Below, one piece after another: positions 59,286 through 64,000 of a DNA stretch of 64,000 nucleotides. This DNA is from Rhynchopus sp. YZ270_cl-10. Its lineage: Eukaryota > Euglenozoa > Diplonemea > Diplonemida > Diplonemidae. The stretch is from positions 1,550,001 to 1,614,000 of the forward strand of contig OZ037849.1 of NCBI GenBank assembly GCA_964035575.1. The letters run 5' to 3'. The first letter of the stretch is position 1; every line of letters begins with the position of its first letter. Made by a program: the position numbers and the translations under genes. The notes beneath the pieces are model-generated. The model was not told the DNA's origin. It was given only the letters and a program-made list of their open reading frames with translations, and made no database searches.

Positions 59286-59930
59286 AAAACACCCGATTCC
59301 ACTGAACTAAGTAAAGTTGCTATCTATAACACTCCCCCGCACTGCCGCTTCTCAATACGCAGCTATGCTCAGGAATTCCTGTCCACATTTTGTGACCAAA
59401 TGCTACACGAGCACCCACAAGGAGTGTATTGTGTCTATGGCAGAAAGCTTATTTTCTTCGCGATTTGCAATGATGCCCGTTCATCTGGCTGATGAGTGGA
59501 ACCGGGAGTAGCAAATATCAGATGGACAGTACGAAATGGATGTAGGACTGCACAGTCGGGTGTCCACCCCGGTACAGCCGGTCATGTGCCAAAGTACACT
59601 GTCACGAGAGGGCTTTGTATTTCAACTCTACTTCTTCTGCGGTCCTCTGCAGCCTTGCGCCTTCTCCTCGGCTCTGGTTTAAAAACGGCTGGCTAGTGTT
59701 TCACCTACTACTGGCCCTTTGGGGTTTAGTGCCATAATATCTTGGTACGGACACAGAGCAAGAGGTGTGTGCCGTAAGCCGCAACCCTCTCGTTTGCTTG
59801 CGTAGAGTTTGCTGTCTACTTGAGACACAGCGAGAAGTAAACTGAAGCAAATCTGAAGGCGCGAGCCCCACTCTCTCCAGATGTCCTCTTCTTTACTTTC
59901 TCCCACTTACCCACTACCCACGAAGGTTGA
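59286..59930. other. Spacer, no gene seen
   Basis: About 650 bp after the short A-type 3' flank, with no supported frame, no recognised repeat and no conserved 120-bp upstream block before the next gene. Confidence 0.45.
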
Positions 59931-59961
59931 AGCTACACACAGGACATACACAAGGGTACAC

Positions 59962-61755
59962 ATGGGGATGATGCAGTATCTGAAAGACGCGCTCTCCTTG
60001 GACGGGACACTTGGCAAGAAAGAGACAGAGCGACGTAAGCAGTTTCTTATTGCCTGTACAGCTGGTCTGGTCGGCACTACAGTAGGTTTCGTATCCAGTA
60101 TTCATTTGCAGATGGCTGTATCGTTGGTGGGCACTGTGCTTATCTGGATTGGCTCCTTAGTAGGGATGGGTGCCGTGCTCTGCAAGGTTCCTTTGAACAC
60201 GAAGATTGTTGTGCTCTCGCTCTACGCAGGTACACTTGGCGTTCTGCTCTGGGATTTCGATGCACGTACGTTATCCGATGACCGCTGGGTAATTTTGGTC
60301 CTCGTTATCGATACATTGCTTGTGATGCGTGTGCCCACGTTCTACACCTCAGGTCTCGTGGGGTTTGTGGTGCTGTGGTTAAGCGTGCTTGGTGTTGAGG
60401 AGAGCTTCAGGTTTGGTTTGTTCGACCTGCCCGGGTTGCCACCTCAGGAGGGTGAGTACGGAAGGGAGTACTATCACAACAAGGCACACGACTGCGGGAA
60501 GATGCCGTGTCCAATACCTTTTCCTCCACGCGATATGATCGTAGGTGTGTCCGTCTTTGTGATTGACTTCGTCATTACACGTGGTTTCGCACGTGAGGTG
60601 CTGAAGGAGCAAGCAGCAATGGAGCGGACGATCAACGCTGTGCAGGAGATCGCTTCGCTCCTGGCGGGATACGACGTGGAGAAGGTGGCGGAGCTGCTGG
60701 AGGAGCATGAACATGAGCTGCCTCAAGGGATGACGGTGGCACTGCGTGCGTTGGAGAAGAACCTGCGGTCGTACAAAGCGTACCTGCCACAGACGTGTCT
60801 GCTTGGGGGTGCAAGAACTGATGAAGACAACGCTGGGGAGTGTACGAGTGTGCCAGCGAGTGATACACAAGTGTCGGTTTCGTCATGTTCTTCTGTCAGC
60901 TCACCCATTCATGACGCAGTTGTGCGACACGTTGATTTGGGGCTCACGTCTGTGAAGGCGACTCTGCTGACAGTGAACATCAAAGACACGTTGCGTCTGG
61001 TGGAGCAGGACAGTGCACACTTCTCCTCCTTCTTCACAACTCTTCTTCTGAAGACGTTGAAGGCAACAGAGACACACCGTGGGATGGTGGACGTGTTTGT
61101 CGGTGACAGGGTGCATTGCTCGTTCAACACGTCAAGGCAGTGTGCAAACCACGCCACCTCAGCACTGCACACAGCAACGATGCTGTTCAGGGGGTTGAAG
61201 CTGTCGCAGGTGAACATCGGTGTTGCGACTGGAAAGGTGCTGCGTGGTGACATGGGGTGTGAAGTGATGCGTCGCTTCAGCATGGTGGGCACACTTGTGC
61301 GTGACGTGCATGGGATGGAACGTGCAGGACGTATCCTTGGCTGCGACGTGCTCTGCAACCGTATGTGCTTCAGTGAAGCTGAGTGCGAACACGAGATGCG
61401 CCTGATTCCGTGCAAGGTGGAAATGTCTGCAACCTCTGACACACCTGAAGTGGTTGCCGAGCTTCTGCTTGACAGCGAACAAGCCGACCATGCGACGGAA
61501 GAGTGGATGTACCAGATCGGGAAGAGCAGTGAGTGGGATCAGTACAACACAACAGTGCGGAAGTACCTGAAGGGTGATGTGTCTGCAGCAGCGGTTGAAG
61601 AGGTTGCACAGGGTTGTCCTTGTGAACAGAGCCCTTTGAACGTGTATCCCTCGACAGTCAAGGGCGGGCTTCTGAGTGTGGCCTTGCCACGACCACTGGA
61701 GGGCACAGGGGATATGAACATACAAACACTTACTGAACTGGAGAAGCGTTTATGA
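59962..61755 (+). CDS. Type B membrane pseudocyclase, last full copy
   Basis: 597 residues. Membrane segments 1-3 are distinct (FLIACTAGLVGTTVGFVSSI and IVVLSLYAGTLGVLLWDFD), lacking the Cys-Gly pair common at this point in others. The acidic stretch NAGECTSVPASDTQVS links it to the gene at 54688. ETHRGM and CFSEAECE are small changes in the dead cyclase-like domain, in which none of the lost catalytic residues is regained. The tail has SSEWDQYNTT and ends LTELEKRL rather than TKSFF. The 3' flank is B-type but lacks the GACCTTACGGTC palindrome, where ACTTACCGAG remains. Confidence 0.87.
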   Translation: MGMMQYLKDALSLDGTLGKKETERRKQFLIACTAGLVGTTVGFVSSIHLQMAVSLVGTVLIWIGSLVGMGAVLCKVPLNTKIVVLSLYAGTLGVLLWDFDARTLSDDRWVILVLVIDTLLVMRVPTFYTSGLVGFVVLWLSVLGVEESFRFGLFDLPGLPPQEGEYGREYYHNKAHDCGKMPCPIPFPPRDMIVGVSVFVIDFVITRGFAREVLKEQAAMERTINAVQEIASLLAGYDVEKVAELLEEHEHELPQGMTVALRALEKNLRSYKAYLPQTCLLGGARTDEDNAGECTSVPASDTQVSVSSCSSVSSPIHDAVVRHVDLGLTSVKATLLTVNIKDTLRLVEQDSAHFSSFFTTLLLKTLKATETHRGMVDVFVGDRVHCSFNTSRQCANHATSALHTATMLFRGLKLSQVNIGVATGKVLRGDMGCEVMRRFSMVGTLVRDVHGMERAGRILGCDVLCNRMCFSEAECEHEMRLIPCKVEMSATSDTPEVVAELLLDSEQADHATEEWMYQIGKSSEWDQYNTTVRKYLKGDVSAAAVEEVAQGCPCEQSPLNVYPSTVKGGLLSVALPRPLEGTGDMNIQTLTELEKRL

Positions 61756-61862
61756 TAATGACTGCAAAGACCTTCTGAGAAGTACATAATGAACGAACTT
61801 ACCGAGACGATACACATTGTAGCTAAAGCACACACATAGCTGTGGGAGTTGTCTTTTACAAG

Positions 61863-62486
61863 CCTCCAAACTCTTAACCTCCTCCACTCCGCTAACAAAG
61901 CAACCAGCTACGCTCACAAACGGCACACAAATGGCACACAGTACACACAAGAAGTGCACAGATCGGTAGTGGTCCTTCGTCGCTCCTTGTTCCGAGACAC
62001 TCACGCACAATAGAGATCGCGCGGGTAGTCTTCCTACGAGAATAAGTAGCTGCAGTTGTGCGCACTGCTGTTGCATTTTAATTCGCAGTTGGACGTTTGC
62101 TTTCCGGTATACTGCTTACTCTTTATTACTGTTCAGCCGGTTGGCGCACTGTTGCAACCTTTATTATACACCAAGTACTTTTTCCCACTTGTCCCACTTT
62201 TTTCGCTTATTAATTTTACCCTTTTTTTTTCACTTACGGTCGGGAAAGTACAAAAAAACACTGCCCATACCTCCATCCCTTTTTGTCCGTAAAATGCAAT
62301 GTCATTCCAATTAAGGCTTTCTGCCTTCCTTTAGCTTTCCCAGAGCTGACCTTTTAACTTGGTGTTCTCTCGTCCCACCCTTTGCATGGGCTCGACCGCT
62401 GCGTTTTAGTACGTTTCAACTACTCTTTGTCTGTTGGTGGCTCAGCAAACACAACCAACATAATACAAAACAGGACGTGGCGTGGT
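61863..62486. other. Spacer before the divergent cyclase copy
   Basis: About 620 bp with no gene seen. The start of the next gene lacks the common leader; its context is AACAGGACGTGGCGTGGTATG. Confidence 0.45.
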
Positions 62487-64000
62487 ATGAAATGTCTAGG
62501 TGCTGCGCTGTCGCTGGATGGGACGTTGAGCGGAAAGGCGAAGCTGCGGCGCACGCAGTTCTTCATCTCGTCTGCCGCAGGCCTGTGCGCTACCATCATC
62601 AATTTTGTGAGCATTATTGACTGGCAGCTGTCGCTCCCTGTTCTTCTGACTGGGACCATGCTGGTCATGCTTGGGCTCTCCCTGGCGCTGTGTATAGTGC
62701 TGTGTCGGGTACCCCTTACGCAGGGCGTTCGCTATCGCCATCGTTTTTTCCTGATCGTGGCGAAATGCCAAAAACCCCGAAATTTTCGTTTTTTTACTAG
62801 TGCTTAAAATAGGTCAAAAAAAATTTTCCCGCCGGAGAGAAGTTAGTTCGTGGGGTGAATCCCTGGTACTGAATGGTCAAAAAAAATTTGCTATTTGCGC
62901 GTGATCCCTTCCCCAGCACAAGTGATATTACAGCTGAACTTTCCTGATACTAAAACCAGCAAAACGATGGAGAATTTCATCAATCCCCCCTCACTGAGGG
63001 TCTCTTTGTGTTGTTTAATCAAACAGATGTACAAGAGAGGCATCTGTCATATGAGACTTCATCCTTATTTTGATTATTTTCAACTCTCTGCCGTTGAAAG
63101 TAGAGTTGACACGAGCAGTGACACCTTCTATAACAGGGGGTACGGTACACCTTCAGCAGACTGCAGGATTGAGGAGCGAGCGGGAGTGCTGGGGAAACTT
63201 CCTCTCACGGCAGGCGGGTTTGCGGATGATTTTGAGTACAGTGGACATGCACCCCTCTGCGACCCCCCCTCCGGGGGGGTCTACAGGGTGGTGGGGAGAA
63301 ATCTCTCTCTCTCTTTTTTTTTTTTTTTTCCCCCTTTTTTTATTTATTTATTTATTTATTTATACAGGGTTTCGCCCCGGTGGGGCGAAGCCCTGGGGCG
63401 AAATAAAATGTCATTTTTTCAGGAAAAGATTTTTTTAACGAAAAAAAATATTTTTCGCCCCGGGGCGAACGCCCTGCCCTTACGACACATGTGGTGGTGT
63501 TTCCTATCTACTTGGCCGCTGCAGGCATGTTGCTGTGGGACCTCAATGCACGTACAATTGACTCTTCACAGTGGCCACTGCTCGTGCTTGTGATCGATAT
63601 GCTGCTTGTGATGCAGGTGCCCACACGGTACAGTCTAGGTCTTGTGTGTGTCATAGTCGTGTGGTTGGTGCTGCTTGGTGTTGAGGAGAGCTTCAGGTTT
63701 GGTCTGTTCGACATCCCAGGGTTGCCAAAGCAGGAAGGTGAGCACGGTAGGCTACGGCTCAAAATGCATGAAATAGACTGCGATATCCTGCCATGTGCAC
63801 TTCAGTTTCCTTCTCCCTCCCTGCTTTCTGCTGTATCCGTCTTCGTGATGGACTTCATCGTGACACGTGGTTTCGCAGGTGAGGTGCTGAAGGAGCAGAC
63901 ATCAATGGAGCAGACGATCAACGCTGTGCAGGAGATTGCGTCGTTGCTCGCAAAGTACGACGTGGAAGGTGTGGCACGGATGCTTGCGGCACGTGGCTCA
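62487..64000 (+). pseudogene. Divergent type A-like cyclase, interrupted by a hAT-type element, 3' partial
   Basis: Starts MKCLGAALSLDGTLSGKAKL, parallel to MGMMQYLKGALSLDGTLGKK of other copies. The first two membrane segments run to CRVPLT at 62720. The frame resumes at 63485 (THVVVFPIYLAAAGMLLWDL) and stays open to the window edge through segment 6, the two loop cysteines (DCDILPC) and the A-type linker YDVEGVARMLAARGS. Sequence before the linker is clearly diverged, while the linker matches the standard A copies almost exactly, as in the gene at 9832. The only break seen is the 756-bp transposon plus its 8-bp target duplication. The cyclase domains lie beyond the window. Confidence 0.82.
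62721..63476. mobile_element. Non-autonomous hAT-type DNA transposon
   Basis: 756 bp with perfect 12-bp terminal inverted repeats, CAGGGCGTTCGC, and a perfect 8-bp target-site duplication, CCCTTACG, at 62713-62720 and 63477-63484. The CAGGG end and the 8-bp duplication are typical of the hAT superfamily. No transposase is encoded; a 232-codon frame at 62895-63593 runs out across the right end and is not a gene. Internal palindromes include TTTCGCCCCGG with GGGGCGAAG near 63368 and GACCCCCC with GGGGGGTC near 63262. The perfect ends point to a recent insertion. Confidence 0.9.

Noticed and set aside
62895-63593. 232-codon open frame across the right end of the hAT-type element
   Set aside because: It crosses the transposon boundary into cyclase sequence in the wrong frame and has no transposase features.

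Overview
The window looks like nuclear DNA of a unicellular eukaryote. A kinetoplastid or other euglenozoan is the best guess. All convincing genes, including the retroelement genes, lie on the + strand. No gene shows introns, the standard stop codons are used (TGA is common), and the two large retroelements carry their parts in the order gag-like, tyrosine recombinase, reverse transcriptase/RNase H, as in the VIPER elements of trypanosomatids. This placement is inference; no diagnostic RNA gene or spliced leader was seen.

The main content is a tandem family of membrane nucleotidyl-cyclase genes with at least 19 members or remnants from 4.4 kb to the right edge. Two architectures share almost the same N-terminal half of six membrane segments and a coiled linker. 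Type A (about 705-715 residues) continues into a class III cyclase domain with all six expected catalytic residues, then a second cyclase-like domain that has lost them. Type B (about 591-597 residues) continues into one cyclase-like domain in which five of the six residues are replaced, then a cysteine-containing tail. Eight type A and five type B genes look full length. One further B copy has a single nonsense codon, one B copy has lost its cyclase-like domain, several fragments remain, and a divergent A-like copy at the right edge is split by a hAT-type transposon. Each type has its own 3' flank while the leader before the ATG is common, so copies appear to exchange 5' and 3' modules.

Region by region: 0-1.9 kb, 5'-partial unknown membrane protein; 1.9-4.4 kb, AT-rich spacer with short repeats; 4.4-12 kb, three type A genes, the third with a strongly divergent N-terminal half; 12.1-13.1 kb, secreted, probably GPI-anchored surface protein; 14.5-24.3 kb, A, B (nonsense), A, B (deleted) and a fragment split by a 617-bp inverted-repeat element; 24.8-27.0 kb, ubiquitin-like/DUF4116-like repeat protein; 28.2-36.7 kb, B, A fragment, B, DUF4116-gene fragment, A; 36.9-48.7 kb, an 11-bp pyrimidine satellite holding two whole-looking tyrosine-recombinase retroelements and one solo terminal repeat; 48.9-61.8 kb, B, A, rearranged B fragment with a 7-bp minisatellite, B, A, B; 62.5-64 kb, the divergent interrupted copy.

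Functionally the array would supply many receptor-like cyclases that differ mainly in membrane segments 1-4, together with catalytically dead partners that share the same membrane module. A diversified signal-sensing set with regulatory pseudoenzymes is a reasonable but untested reading.
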